The notes: generated from the letters alone by a model not told the origin. A stretch of 62,132 nucleotides of DNA from Bdellovibrionaceae bacterium UBA2351 (GCA_002344565.1 DDTZ01000005.1:5449-67580), one strand, 5' to 3'. Positions 43,757-53,187 are shown, numbered from the stretch's first letter. Made by a program: numbers and translations.

Positions 43757-44372
43757 CTGATTTTTCCCCTTTAAGAACAATCAATAAGTCTGACAATAAT
43801 TTTTCCCAAATTTGCAGACTTGTGATTAGTTCATATTCAACGATATCAGCTAAACATACAAAATCTTTTTTCTCAATGGCCGTAATGGCCTCACTTAATG
43901 TCACTTTTGTTTTTTCTTCGGCTTCAAATAGCATCGCAAGACCCGCTGCGGCAGAATTGCCAACTAGGCTCTTTATAGAAATGATACTTGAAATTAGATA
44001 CTCGTAATTTTCCAAAAGGACTTGGATGTTCTTGAACGACTTTTGAACGCCGTCAAAGCGAATTTGGCTAGAGATTTTCTCGGTGTGACCAATCATCTCT
44101 GGGAATGCGTCTAACCAACCCTCAAGAACATCGATTAGTAGTTCATTTAGATTCTCCGATAGATATTCCAGAGTTTGCACTTCCGATAGGCTCATATCCT
44201 GATAAGACGTCTCGTCAATTTCCGAGATTTCCTTGCCGTTAATAATGTATTGGCAAACCACCTGGTTTGTCGCCTTTAGATCTAACTCGATGTCTTTAAA
44301 GACCTGCATGAGTTTAGTTCCATCATCATAAAATCCAGCTAATTTGTCGCCTGTGATTTTGAATCTATCCAT
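43683..44372 (-). CDS. Helical protein of unknown function in the fli-associated run
   Basis: 229 residues, acidic and mainly helical, no signal peptide or membrane helix. Two regions could form coiled coils (LEYLSENLNELLIDVLEGWL and FKNIQVLLENYEYLISSI). I recognise no family. It overlaps the upstream glycosyltransferase gene by 8 nt and runs 74-98 nt into the downstream kinase gene, so it is firmly embedded in the operon. Its position suggests a link to the kinase or to the glycosyltransferases. Confidence 0.65.
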   Translation of the reverse strand: MDRFKITGDKLAGFYDDGTKLMQVFKDIELDLKATNQVVCQYIINGKEISEIDETSYQDMSLSEVQTLEYLSENLNELLIDVLEGWLDAFPEMIGHTEKISSQIRFDGVQKSFKNIQVLLENYEYLISSIISIKSLVGNSAAAGLAMLFEAEEKTKVTLSEAITAIEKKDFVCLADIVEYELITSLQIWEKLLSDLLIVLKGEKSVEHLSRNNGLKIISNFSSGGRLAN

Positions 44373-45807
44373 GATTCTTAACCTCGTCCTGAGTGTTATC
44401 TTCTAATAAGTAAGGTCTCATAAGAAGCTTAAGTTCATTATGAACTTTCAAATAGGATTCTACAATTTCAATTTCGGTTAATGGGGGTACTTTTATTTTT
44501 TCAGCTAGACACCAGTCTATGTATACACTGACTTTAGGACTGATTTCGCGGATACCCATGAATGCCTCGTCACATGATGCTAAAATTTTTACAAACTTAC
44601 CGACACCATTGTCCAGTGCTGATTCCAACGTTTCGATGATCAATGAATTTGTCTGATTTAATTTCTCCATCCCTTTAAAGAACACAATGTCGTCGGTTAC
44701 TGGAAATGGCTCGTTCAAATAAATCGCCTTTACCAATGCCCACTCAAAATCGTTAATTAAATTGAACTTCAAATCGTAGCTAGGCATATTTTGAACCGCT
44801 TCAATTAACTGAGGTAGCGGTTTCTTAGAAAGTAATCCTTTGATTGCATTTGCCACTTCTGTCGATTCGACATGAGACGGCTGAATATTTAGTAATACGT
44901 AGCTACCTTTTGAGCGCGGACCCGTTTCCCAAAATTTTACACTTTCAAATGAAAGGTTTAAACACGGGGTTTTTGTCAAATTAGTGATCTGCACACACAA
45001 ACTATCGCCACCCACATGAAGAGCCGCATTCTTAATAATTGGAAACAGCTCAGGAATCGAAGTCTTTCCGATAAGATTGATAATATCTGTATGAGAATTG
45101 AATGCGTATATTTCAGAAACCAAATCTTGTTCTTCCTTTGAGCCAATCAATACGACTTTGTAGCCCATATGCGCGCTTAGAAAATTTTTGATCACACGGG
45201 CCCAAATAAATGGAGTTAACGTTTTGTTTGCCGTACTAGCACCTAATTGAACCGTTATATAGCTATCCTTGATTGGCGAACTAAACGTAAAACCGACAGG
45301 GTACGCAAAATCATCTTCATCAAGATCAACACCGCACATACTGGCGAAAATATCGATCAAATGAAATCGATTATGTTTTTCAACTCCAACTTGAGAAAAA
45401 TAATAGGCCGAGATTGAATCTTTCAATGCAAAACTAGAGTCTGAAAAACGAGTATACCCATACGTTTCTTTAGCTGTTTGCCCCAAATAGTAGGTGAAGT
45501 AACTCGATACGGGCGAAAACGACAGGTTTATTACCGAATCATAGTTCTGCACCTGCAAAGAATCTAGAAATCCTCCTAGGCAGCTAATTCCGTCATCTAC
45601 AGAATCCACCAACTTTTCGAAAACAGTCGGGGTATTAAACTTATGAGTTTGATTTACACACTCGAGGCCTTCTAAAGCACCCGCAAATCGCTCACGTACT
45701 AGAAAATGAATCTCAGCTTCAGGATTTCTACGTTTTAGTGCCCTGGCGATTGGCCAGGACATGTAGATATCACCGAGCCTTGCCAGTTGTACTATTAGTA
45801 TTTTCAT
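44365..45807 (-). CDS. GT9-family (heptosyltransferase-like) glycosyltransferase with C-terminal extension
   Basis: 480 residues. N-terminal MKILIVQLARLGDIYMSWPIARALKRR and the second domain TVQLGASTANKTLTPFIWARV, VLIGSKEEQDLV and LIGKTSIPELFPIIKNAALHVGGDS are the GT9 fold of ADP-heptose transferases. GT9 enzymes have about 340 residues; here about 140 more, helical, follow. The acceptor is unknown. Being in a run that follows fliD-fliS, it may modify flagellar or surface structures rather than the LPS core. It overlaps the small gene upstream by 38 nt. Confidence 0.8.
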   Translation of the reverse strand: MKILIVQLARLGDIYMSWPIARALKRRNPEAEIHFLVRERFAGALEGLECVNQTHKFNTPTVFEKLVDSVDDGISCLGGFLDSLQVQNYDSVINLSFSPVSSYFTYYLGQTAKETYGYTRFSDSSFALKDSISAYYFSQVGVEKHNRFHLIDIFASMCGVDLDEDDFAYPVGFTFSSPIKDSYITVQLGASTANKTLTPFIWARVIKNFLSAHMGYKVVLIGSKEEQDLVSEIYAFNSHTDIINLIGKTSIPELFPIIKNAALHVGGDSLCVQITNLTKTPCLNLSFESVKFWETGPRSKGSYVLLNIQPSHVESTEVANAIKGLLSKKPLPQLIEAVQNMPSYDLKFNLINDFEWALVKAIYLNEPFPVTDDIVFFKGMEKLNQTNSLIIETLESALDNGVGKFVKILASCDEAFMGIREISPKVSVYIDWCLAEKIKVPPLTEIEIVESYLKVHNELKLLMRPYLLEDNTQDEVKNHG

Positions 45808-45973
45808 TTAAATTTTGTTCCTTTATGATTTCAAGCAATGATCTTTGGAGTAAGTTAACTTTAGAGAAACCCTCATTTTTGTAAGTTTCCGCCATCATTG
45901 CTCTAAGCTCTTTTTCTTTTTGTACCAATTGATCTATAAGGATAGATTGGCTGGATTTGTTTTTTGTTTCCAT
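45770..45973 (-). CDS. Small charged helical protein between two GT9 genes
   Basis: 67 residues (METKNKSSQSILIDQLVQKE to TTGKAR). Predicted as one or two helices with heptad-like spacing. It overlaps both neighbours: 40 nt with the upstream GT9 and 38 nt with the downstream one. A moderate GGAGTG ribosome site precedes the ATG. Double overlap argues for coupled translation; I cannot exclude that it is a chance frame, although the two GT9 genes would otherwise leave a 126-nt gap in a tightly packed run. Confidence 0.5.
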   Translation of the reverse strand: METKNKSSQSILIDQLVQKEKELRAMMAETYKNEGFSKVNLLQRSLLEIIKEQNLNENTNSTTGKAR

Positions 45974-47010
45974 TTCACTCCTCTCTGGTTACTAGCCGCC
46001 GATACGCCCAAGTTTCCATCGTGCGCTTCAGTTATCATTGGAAAAACCGTCGGCTGAGATCCCGTGATCCATTCCCCGACAAATTTATTTAATTCATTAA
46101 AATTAATTTTATCCTGACATTGATTGCGTCCATACGGGCACGCTGAAGAATGCACACATGGACGACATTCCTGTTGAGCACTAAAAATGTAATTTCCGGC
46201 TTGATAAGCTGCATTTTTAATCCAATGACTACTTCCCACCGAAATCTCTAATGTAGGCACCCCAAAAAGCGCCGCAAAGTGCTTGATCGAAGTATCTAAA
46301 GAGATAAGTTTTGTTTCTGTATCTAGAGCGTGATTTAGTTCCGTGAAATTACAGATAAATAGTTCTGATTTACTGAATACAGTCTGTAGTTGCTTGGCTT
46401 CCGCACGCGAACTGATCACCTTCAGATCAATAGATCTAAAATCAGATCGCATCATATCTACCAATGATTTCCATCTTGGTAGATCAATATTTTTTTTCTC
46501 ATCGCTGGTAGAAACCTGAAGTAATACACGCTTAGTGATTCCTTCACTCGCCTGTTTAGGAGCAAGCTTCACACCATGTGCTATTTTCAATTTGTCTATT
46601 AAGTGAGTTTGATCCGCTGGATTGACATACTCGTTAATCGCGTGAATTTCACTTTTAGTGTAAAAAAATCCTGGATCTATAATTTTTAAAAGTGCTGCTG
46701 ATTGATATTGTAAAGATAGATCAACTACCTTGTGGTACTTCTCGGCTTGAAGCTGCTGGACAATTTTACGCAAACCTAAAAACGGATACATTAATGGTGT
46801 ACCGACCTGATTAATTCGATTCTGATATTCAAATCTAGGTAGAACTGTATGTCGAAACTGGGAATTCATTCGCATCAAATCAGCTGGAATGAGGTCATTT
46901 ACTAAAACATGAACCTCTGCGGTTGGGTTTGCTAATGCCCATGCCCGAACAACCACCATATGCTGGATATAATCACCTATACGCGAAAGTGACGCGAAAA
47001 GAATTTTCAT
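45934..47010 (-). CDS. GT9-family (heptosyltransferase-like) glycosyltransferase
   Basis: 358 residues. MKILFASLSRIGDYIQHMVVVRAW is the GT9 N-terminal loop; the donor-binding half has VLLQVSTSDEKKN and LISLDTSIKHFAALFGVPTLEI. A cluster CRPCVHSSACPYGRNQC is the cysteine pattern seen in many GT9 enzymes. The ATG at 47010 overlaps the previous stop as ATGA; longer readings begin inside the previous gene. Second of two different GT9 enzymes in the run, so two sugars or two acceptors may be handled. Confidence 0.82.
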   Translation of the reverse strand: MKILFASLSRIGDYIQHMVVVRAWALANPTAEVHVLVNDLIPADLMRMNSQFRHTVLPRFEYQNRINQVGTPLMYPFLGLRKIVQQLQAEKYHKVVDLSLQYQSAALLKIIDPGFFYTKSEIHAINEYVNPADQTHLIDKLKIAHGVKLAPKQASEGITKRVLLQVSTSDEKKNIDLPRWKSLVDMMRSDFRSIDLKVISSRAEAKQLQTVFSKSELFICNFTELNHALDTETKLISLDTSIKHFAALFGVPTLEISVGSSHWIKNAAYQAGNYIFSAQQECRPCVHSSACPYGRNQCQDKINFNELNKFVGEWITGSQPTVFPMITEAHDGNLGVSAASNQRGVKWKQKTNPANLSL

Positions 47011-47615
47011 TTCATGAATTCTCCGAAATAGTCTAATACCTGGGAATCCAAATGGGCGGTCTTGGTATTTGCTAAAACTAAATTCTTTAGTGTTAGGAAA
47101 TTCTTTTTTTCCTCCCATAGAGAGCCGCTAAATTCCAAACTTGAATTTGCCGTATTTAAGTATTGAGCTAACGTATCCACTTCACGCATCAAGATCGAGC
47201 TATGAATTTTTTCGTACGATGATTCGAGCCCCTGCCAACCTGACCGAAACGGCATAATTTCAGGAACTTTTGAATCCAGAAATTGAAATAGATTTTTATA
47301 GAAAGCAGAGTCTTGATTCGCATTAATTTCGTACAAAGCTAATTTTTGAGTTCGCTTAAATTTCTCTTCTAAATGCTCTAGAATTTCTGAACGAATTTCA
47401 AAAACATGAACAAATACGTCCGGATATTTTAGCTTTAGAAGCTCGATATGGTAGCCTCCGCCACCGCCCAGAACTAAAACATCTTTCGCGTGTTTCAAAT
47501 CAAACTGTGCCAGCCACTTTTCCGCTTCAGACAGAGGACGCTGATATGAACACAGGAACAAGTTGTCTGATTGAGGGATTATTTTTCCATTTTTATTTAC
47601 TAGAAACTGAATCAT
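47007..47615 (-). CDS. Rossmann-like protein (methyltransferase or MAF-like fragment)
   Basis: 202 residues. KDVLVLGGGGGYHIELLKLK followed by VHVFEIRSEILEHLEEKF looks like a nucleotide-binding Rossmann start (SAM-type) and also resembles the N-terminal part of DUF115/MAF proteins involved in flagellin glycosylation. The rest is helical and lacks a known methyltransferase motif IV. Start chosen at the ATG at 47615; a GTG three codons upstream is possible. It overlaps the TPR gene by 23 nt and the GT9 gene by 4 nt. Confidence 0.6.
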   Translation of the reverse strand: MIQFLVNKNGKIIPQSDNLFLCSYQRPLSEAEKWLAQFDLKHAKDVLVLGGGGGYHIELLKLKYPDVFVHVFEIRSEILEHLEEKFKRTQKLALYEINANQDSAFYKNLFQFLDSKVPEIMPFRSGWQGLESSYEKIHSSILMREVDTLAQYLNTANSSLEFSGSLWEEKKNFLTLKNLVLANTKTAHLDSQVLDYFGEFMK

Positions 47616-48597
47616 GCACAACACCCATTTCTTTTACATTCATAAATTGAGTTATTTTGTTATAAAGTTCCTGATTTTTTGTACTTTGAGGATTCCACAA
47701 GTAAGACTTCAGCGACTCAAGCTGAGCCCGCTGGAAATCATTACGTTTAATAAATACGTGAATTAAAAGGTGTGAAATTTGCTCGTCAAAATTTTCACCT
47801 TCTAAAAACTTGATCAGAGCATTCTGGCAGTATTCAAGTTGAGAATCTGACTCAGCTAGATCGTTTAGCAAAATTAATGCTGTACGATTCATAGGCTCAA
47901 CATCAAGCGCCTTCGTCAAATTAGACCAACTCAAATCTCTATCACCAAATTCCAAATGTGCCATCGCTAAACCTACCCATGCTTTGTCATTTTTTTGATT
48001 GTTATTAATTGCTTCTCTTAAATAAAATAAACTTTGAGATACATCTTTCTTTAAATACTCAAGGACACCCAAATTAACCAATAGCGTGTCATCGCTCGAG
48101 TTAATTGCGTACGCCTTATGAAAATACTCTTGCGCCAAATCGAACTCTTTTTCTTTTAAATAGACACAACCGATATTTTTATAAGTCTCAAATAGAAGAG
48201 TTTCATCTTCTACTAGCTGAGATAGTACGTCGAACAACTGTGCGAGTGCCTGATCATTCTGCTCATTGGCGACATAAATACGCGCCAGTTCGATACTTTT
48301 CTCGGGTGTGTAGTGAATACGTTGAGAGGCTTCCAATAGTTTTAAACTTTCATCACGTAGTCCGAGTTGGTACAGAGTCTTTCGACACAAGTCCATCAGA
48401 GTTACGTTAAATGAATCGAGATTCAAACCTTCACGAAGTAAAATCAATGCATCATTGAAATCTTTGAAGTTGAAAAGTATTTTTGCATTATGAAACAGAA
48501 GTGCAACGGTCTCATTAGCAAACCGTGGCTGAGCGCTCGACGCAACAGAACTTACTTGAGTCACAACATTTTGACTGCGATAAAAATTTACTTCCAA
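47593..48597 (-). CDS. TPR-repeat protein
   Basis: 334 residues made mainly of tetratricopeptide repeats (for example KNIGCVYLKEKEFDLAQEYF, LVNLGVLEYLKKDVSQSLFY, AWVGLAMAHLEFGDRDLSWS). No signal peptide or membrane helix, so a cytoplasmic scaffold. TPR proteins often accompany O-glycosyltransferases and flagellar glycosylation sets. TTG start at 48597 with AGGGA close by. First gene of the glycosyltransferase run after a 187-nt gap from the FliT-like gene. Confidence 0.8.
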   Translation of the reverse strand: MEVNFYRSQNVVTQVSSVASSAQPRFANETVALLFHNAKILFNFKDFNDALILLREGLNLDSFNVTLMDLCRKTLYQLGLRDESLKLLEASQRIHYTPEKSIELARIYVANEQNDQALAQLFDVLSQLVEDETLLFETYKNIGCVYLKEKEFDLAQEYFHKAYAINSSDDTLLVNLGVLEYLKKDVSQSLFYLREAINNNQKNDKAWVGLAMAHLEFGDRDLSWSNLTKALDVEPMNRTALILLNDLAESDSQLEYCQNALIKFLEGENFDEQISHLLIHVFIKRNDFQRAQLESLKSYLWNPQSTKNQELYNKITQFMNVKEMGVVHDSVSSK

Positions 48598-48690
48598 ATG
48601 TCCCTACCACTTTGTGTTTACAAAATAGAAGAGCAATCGAAATGCCATTTGAAATCATTTTAATTAAACTTGAACGCTAGACTCTACCCT

Positions 48691-48731
48691 AAACATTGAC
48701 TCTTCCAGATGATAGTCGAGTCAAAGTTTAG
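48691..48731. other. Hairpin between the FliT-like and TPR genes
   Basis: Arms AAAC-A-TTGACTC (48691-48702) and GAGTCAA-A-GTTT (48718-48729) pair with one mismatch. No T run on either side, so it may be a leader element or weak stop signal dividing the fliDS transcript from the TPR-GT9 run. Confidence 0.45.
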
Positions 48732-48784
48732 ACGAGCCAGATAACCCAGAGGACCAGGTGGTGGTCTTTCAGAAGGAAGGAAAA

Positions 48785-49204
48785 CTATAGTTCTTCTTCA
48801 GTCACGGGTTCACTAAACACAGGAACTTTATACGCTGATATAACCTTTTTACCATTACGAACGTCTCTAAGCTCAGTAATGATTGAATTTTTAGCAGCCT
48901 CAATACAGGCCAAAACATCAATATCCTGCTCTAGAATTTTTTGCACAAACGTATCCTTCACCGACAGACACTCTTTTAGTTTCTGAATGTCTAGCATTGA
49001 TTCTTCTTGAGTTACGCTTGATACAACTTGAATTTCTTCATCAATATATTTCAATATTTCTAAAATATTTTCACGAGCATTGTAGAATTCATTGATTTGC
49101 TCGAAGCGATTTCTTAAAAATTGCTCTAGATGAGTTTCATTAATAGTATAAAACTTTTCTAAAAAGTGATTCTTTTGATCCATCAGGTCCAATAATCTTT
49201 TCAT
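48785..49204 (-). CDS. FliT-like flagellar chaperone candidate
   Basis: 139 residues from the ATG at 49204, which has the excellent site AAAAGGAGGGGAGT; a longer reading would start inside fliS. All helical with coiled-coil spacing (MKRLLDLMDQKNHFLEKFY, FEQINEFYNARENILEILKY). Size, helical makeup and position just after fliD-fliS are those of FliT, the FliD export chaperone, but sequence similarity is too weak for a firm name. Confidence 0.6.
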   Translation of the reverse strand: MKRLLDLMDQKNHFLEKFYTINETHLEQFLRNRFEQINEFYNARENILEILKYIDEEIQVVSSVTQEESMLDIQKLKECLSVKDTFVQKILEQDIDVLACIEAAKNSIITELRDVRNGKKVISAYKVPVFSEPVTEEEL

Positions 49205-49220
49205 ACTCCCCTCCTTTTCC

Positions 49221-49616
49221 CTATTTTTGATTGTCAGTTTCTTCTTTTTTAATTTTTTCAATAGCCTGCTGCCAGCCGCTGTATAGATTTTCTAAAATTT
49301 TCAAATTTTCCTGTAACGGCGCCATCTCGTTTTTGAAATTTGCTTTCGTATACTGTTCCATCATAAAAATATATAGAGCTTCTAAATTTTTCGAGATATC
49401 GCCACCAACTTTGTGGTCTAGCGTATTATTTAGTTCCATAATAATGTCGTAGGCACGCCCGATATAGTAACCTTTGTCGGCTATCTTTTTCTCTTCCATA
49501 CCTTTCATTGCTAATTTGGTGAATTTTATCGCTCCTTCATAGAGCATTAGTAAAATTTTTTCCCTGGATGCAGTTTGAACAGAGTTTGTCTTGTACTTCT
49601 GGTATGCATTTTTCAT
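49221..49616 (-). CDS. fliS: FliS, flagellin export chaperone
   Basis: 131 residues. AYQKYKTNSVQTASREKILLMLYEGAIKF (partly listed) is the FliS N-terminal signature, followed by YDIIMELNNTLDHKVGGDISKNLEALY. It binds the C-terminal disordered region of flagellin before export, and FliW competes for related sites. I chose the ATG at 49616 with GAGGTG at normal spacing; a GTG at 49628 would lie inside that ribosome site. Confidence 0.93.
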   Translation of the reverse strand: MKNAYQKYKTNSVQTASREKILLMLYEGAIKFTKLAMKGMEEKKIADKGYYIGRAYDIIMELNNTLDHKVGGDISKNLEALYIFMMEQYTKANFKNEMAPLQENLKILENLYSGWQQAIEKIKKEETDNQK

Positions 49617-49698
49617 ATTAACATTCACCTCGTAGCTGTATGTTGTACTTTGTTGTTGTATATTGAGCGTTCATTCCATTAACTCTTGCTTTCATAAA

Positions 49699-51075
49699 TT
49701 ATCCCTGAGGCTTTACGCCCGCGCCGATACCGGCAACAGCGGCGCCTTGCTGATTGATCTGCGACATTTTCTGCTCAAGATCAGCAAACTTTTTACGCAA
49801 AGACTCTTCTTTTTTTTCCAACTGACGTTCTTTTTGATCAATCTGTGTGTTAAAGCGATTGATCTTTTCTTGGATACCTTTTTTACGATTAGCTAAAACC
49901 CCGAACGCCGGATTTTGTAAATTGCCCAGTTCACGTTTTAACGTCGGCACAAATCCAGTAACAAGACCATCGCCACGGAAAAAATTTGATACATCTTGTG
50001 GTGCTGCACTTAAAGTCTTGTTAAATTTTTCCTGAGTGAAATTTAACGTACCATTACGATTAAACTCGATACCCAGTTGATTCAAATTTTGAATTCGTGA
50101 TTGAACACCCATTTGTGGAGACAAAATAATACGTCGTAAAGTGTTCTCGACCTGCCTACTCATCGAATCGCCGCCCAATGGCCCCAGTGATTCTTTTCCG
50201 TTAGCGCCCTTCGTGAGCTTAGACTGATTTTGAATGAAACTAAGTGCTCCATTATACGCATCCACAAACGCTTTAATTTTTCCAGAAACAGCTTCCATAT
50301 TTTCTTTTACAGAAAGTCTGATTTCCTGTCCGGGCGAGGCTTTTTTTAGATTTAAACTGACTCCAGGAATAAGATCGTTTACGACATTATCCGGAGTCTC
50401 AATTTCGAAACCATCGAGTTTTAACTTTGCGTTCTGCGCTTCTTTAGCGCGATCAAAATACATATCTTGATCACCATCTAGTAAATAAATCGTCGGAAAT
50501 TCTACCGCATTATCGTCACCCGTTCTTAAGCCGGTAACTAGCAGTCGATACGGGTTATCCTTGTCACGCTTGTCTTCGATAACCGTTGCCCGCATTCCAA
50601 TGTTGGCCGAATTAATTTGGGCCGCAACGCCATTCAGTGTTGAGCTTTTACCATTGATGTATACTTCTTTTTGCCCTTCCGGGGTGTTGAACTTGATATA
50701 GCCTACACCCATTTGCGTTTTGTCCTTATCCGGAAAGCCATTGGAAATAGCGCCCGGTTTTTGAGCTAATTGTAGAACCTCTAAAGAATACTCACCATTT
50801 ACGCTTTGTGCGGAATCAACGCTACCATCGATGACGTTAGGATCCCCGGATATTAATTGGGTATCTGTGAAACCTTTTGTGTTAGTCAGCTCGGAAAGAT
50901 TTTTGGTAATATCGCCAACTTTTGTTTCAAGGTCGGTTACTAACTTTAAACTGTCTTCTTGCTTTTGTTTTTTTCCTTCGACTTGTTTCAGGGGAATACG
51001 TTCGGCTTCGACCAATTGGTCGACTATGTTCGGTGGTAAACCGGAAGCCATTCCTGTAATTCTAATCCCTGCCAT
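49699..51075 (-). CDS. fliD: Flagellar filament cap protein
   Basis: 458 residues. FliD_N: ITGMASGLPPNIVDQLVEAER, and FliD_C: IKAFVDAYNGALSFI and NTLRRIILSPQMG. The C-terminal coiled coil (about 400-445) inserts in the filament end. Length and layout are usual. First gene of fliD-fliS-fliT-like; fliS starts 82 nt after the stop. AGAGGA precedes the ATG. Confidence 0.94.
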   Translation of the reverse strand: MAGIRITGMASGLPPNIVDQLVEAERIPLKQVEGKKQKQEDSLKLVTDLETKVGDITKNLSELTNTKGFTDTQLISGDPNVIDGSVDSAQSVNGEYSLEVLQLAQKPGAISNGFPDKDKTQMGVGYIKFNTPEGQKEVYINGKSSTLNGVAAQINSANIGMRATVIEDKRDKDNPYRLLVTGLRTGDDNAVEFPTIYLLDGDQDMYFDRAKEAQNAKLKLDGFEIETPDNVVNDLIPGVSLNLKKASPGQEIRLSVKENMEAVSGKIKAFVDAYNGALSFIQNQSKLTKGANGKESLGPLGGDSMSRQVENTLRRIILSPQMGVQSRIQNLNQLGIEFNRNGTLNFTQEKFNKTLSAAPQDVSNFFRGDGLVTGFVPTLKRELGNLQNPAFGVLANRKKGIQEKINRFNTQIDQKERQLEKKEESLRKKFADLEQKMSQINQQGAAVAGIGAGVKPQG

Positions 51076-51185
51076 AGTATCCTCTAAAAACTAAAGATTC
51101 CCTTATGAATTAAGAATAACAGAGCTGTTTCATTTTTTTTGAGTCAATAATTTGACTTTTGAATTTTACTTTCTATTCTAGACTA

Positions 51186-52448
51186 GTGAGCAAACTAAAG
51201 AATATCGTCGTAAAAAAATATGGTGGCGCCACGGTTGCTACTCCAGAAAAAATCAAAGGCATCGCAAAGTCTTTGATAGAGGAATTATCTGCCGGGCACA
51301 CTTTGGTCGTTGTCGTATCGGCAATGGGAAAAACCACTAATAGTTTAATAGAGTTAGCCTCTCAAATCTCGGCAAAACCGAGCCAGCGCGAGATGGACAT
51401 GTTGTTATCGGTCGGGGAAAGAATTTCCATGTCCCTTTTGTCGATGTCCATCCAAGATCTAGGCAAGCATGCGATTAGCCTCACCGGAAGCCAAGCGGGA
51501 ATATTGACGAATTCTGATCATGAAAATGCGCAGATCATCGACCTTAGGCCTTTTCGTGTCATTAGCGAATTAGAAAAAAACAAAATTATAGTCCTGGCAG
51601 GCTTCCAAGGCGTGGATCCAAACACCAAGGAAATCACGACTCTGGGTCGCGGAGGCAGTGATACAACGGCCGTTTCTGTAGCGAGTGGCTTGAATGCTAC
51701 CATTTGTGAAATCCTAAAAGATGTGCCGAGCGTGTTTTCTGCGGATCCAAAAAAAATAAAATCCGCAAAAGTCCTTTCTGAGCTTACTTACGAGCAAATG
51801 ATGGACATGACATTCTGGGGTGCCAAGGTTCTGCACTACCGTTCTGTCGAACTAGCAGCCGTTAAAGGCGTAAAACTATACATCGGCCCATCGGAAGGCA
51901 ATCACGCTAAACAAGGCACGTACGTTCGTTCCTATACAAATCCAAAGGAATTCAAAGTGATTCACGAAAAAATGAAAAACAAAATGGAAACAGCTCACGT
52001 TCTATCTATCAACACAATCGAAACTGTTTTTAAAATCAAAATGAAATCGCATTCGATTCATGAGGATTATGCTAAATTAAAAGAATTATTTAAAAAGAAT
52101 GAAATTATATTCCCGCAGATCTTATCCGTAGACTCAGATGGCTCAGCAAACACTTTGTTTATCACCGCTCCAGAAGAAATGCTTTCCATGATTAAAAAGA
52201 TTCCGGCGGCTAAAGATATCGAAATTTCAGATGGTATCGCGACGGTGTGTTTGACATGCACTGGTGTACCTACATTTGAAACTCAGTCACAGATTTCAAA
52301 AAAATTAGGGGACCTAAAAATCAGTCCCCTAAAAATTCAAATGAGTGCTTTGAGTGTGATTCTATATATCGATAAGACTCACCTTGCGAAAGCCGTTGAA
52401 GGCTTGCACGGTCTTATTGACGACCTTGACCAGACAACTGCTGGTTAA
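51186..52448 (+). CDS. lysC: Aspartate kinase
   Basis: 420 residues. VVKKYGGATVATPEKIK (a Tyr/Ala variant of the usual KFGGTSV), VVVVSAMGKTTNSLI, LSVGERISMSLLS, LGRGGSDTTAVSVASGL and PSVFSADPKKI form the kinase; two ACT domains follow (about 260-420) for amino-acid feedback. First step of Lys, Met and Thr synthesis. GTG at 51186 starts MSKLKNIVVKKY; a TTG at 51159 would add nine residues. Neither has a clear ribosome site. The 3' end overlaps the convergent lipoprotein gene by 35 nt. Confidence 0.92.
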   Translation: MSKLKNIVVKKYGGATVATPEKIKGIAKSLIEELSAGHTLVVVVSAMGKTTNSLIELASQISAKPSQREMDMLLSVGERISMSLLSMSIQDLGKHAISLTGSQAGILTNSDHENAQIIDLRPFRVISELEKNKIIVLAGFQGVDPNTKEITTLGRGGSDTTAVSVASGLNATICEILKDVPSVFSADPKKIKSAKVLSELTYEQMMDMTFWGAKVLHYRSVELAAVKGVKLYIGPSEGNHAKQGTYVRSYTNPKEFKVIHEKMKNKMETAHVLSINTIETVFKIKMKSHSIHEDYAKLKELFKKNEIIFPQILSVDSDGSANTLFITAPEEMLSMIKKIPAAKDIEISDGIATVCLTCTGVPTFETQSQISKKLGDLKISPLKIQMSALSVILYIDKTHLAKAVEGLHGLIDDLDQTTAG

Positions 52449-53106
52449 TTGTATTACAAAGTGCACGTGAATCTTGTGGTGTATTTGTAGTTTGGCATTG
52501 AGCAGCCCCGCCGCCACCAACTTGTTTTAATGAAGATACATTGCCACCTAATTGGTTACAGTTCATACCTTGCGTGTAAATCATTTTTTGACCTGTGCAG
52601 TTTTGCCCAGTGTAAAACTCAAGAGTCACAGCCTGTCCCCCGCCAGAACCATCGCCATTACCCGGAGCCGGGGCCGTGCTACCTACCCGCGTAAATGCCA
52701 TTGACTGCTGATCCTCACCGCCTTGGATAAACAACTCATCACCATTTACAGTATAGTTAGTCACGGTGTCTTTTTTGAAATCAATTGAACAGTTTCCAGA
52801 ACCTGCTGTCTTGCTCTCCAAGAATGTAATTGTAGACTGGGTTAACTTGATACCAATTTCAGCTTGCACTGTTTGGTTGTTTTCACATTTTAACACGAGC
52901 TTAAGACGCGAATCAGAAACGAACAAAGAGATCGCATCGCCACTTTTCCATTGGCCCAAGATTGACCCGGCTACGTTTTTGAATGCTGTATTATCAGTCG
53001 TACCGCCAGTGCCTGCTCCTGTTCCGTCACCACCGCCACCGCCGCTTGAGCACGAGACTGAAAACGCAAGAGCCACCGCTAAGATTGAACGCAATAGTAA
53101 ATTCAT
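52414..53106 (-). CDS. Lipoprotein of unknown function
   Basis: 230 residues. Lipobox FSVSC (C19), then a Gly/Ser/Thr linker (SSGGGGGDGTGAGTGG), a beta-rich domain (about 40-130; ILGQWKSGDAISLFV and IDFKKDTVTNYTVNGDELFI suggest a lipocalin-like or YD-strand fold), another Gly-rich linker and a Cys-containing C-terminal segment (TGQNCTGQKMIYTQGMNCNQ). No family recognised. Single gene. Confidence 0.65.
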   Translation of the reverse strand: MNLLLRSILAVALAFSVSCSSGGGGGDGTGAGTGGTTDNTAFKNVAGSILGQWKSGDAISLFVSDSRLKLVLKCENNQTVQAEIGIKLTQSTITFLESKTAGSGNCSIDFKKDTVTNYTVNGDELFIQGGEDQQSMAFTRVGSTAPAPGNGDGSGGGQAVTLEFYTGQNCTGQKMIYTQGMNCNQLGGNVSSLKQVGGGGAAQCQTTNTPQDSRALCNTINQQLSGQGRQ

Positions 53107-53187
53107 GATTCCCCCTGTGTAGAATGAATAAGCTACACAGAGGTGATAAAAGAAACTCTAGGCTAAGGCAAACCTATTTTTCAGCGA

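Noticed and set aside
47011..47118. Extension of the second GT9 protein by 36 residues
   Set aside because: Lies inside the previous gene; the GT9 N-terminal loop begins at the ATG at 47010, which overlaps the previous stop as ATGA.
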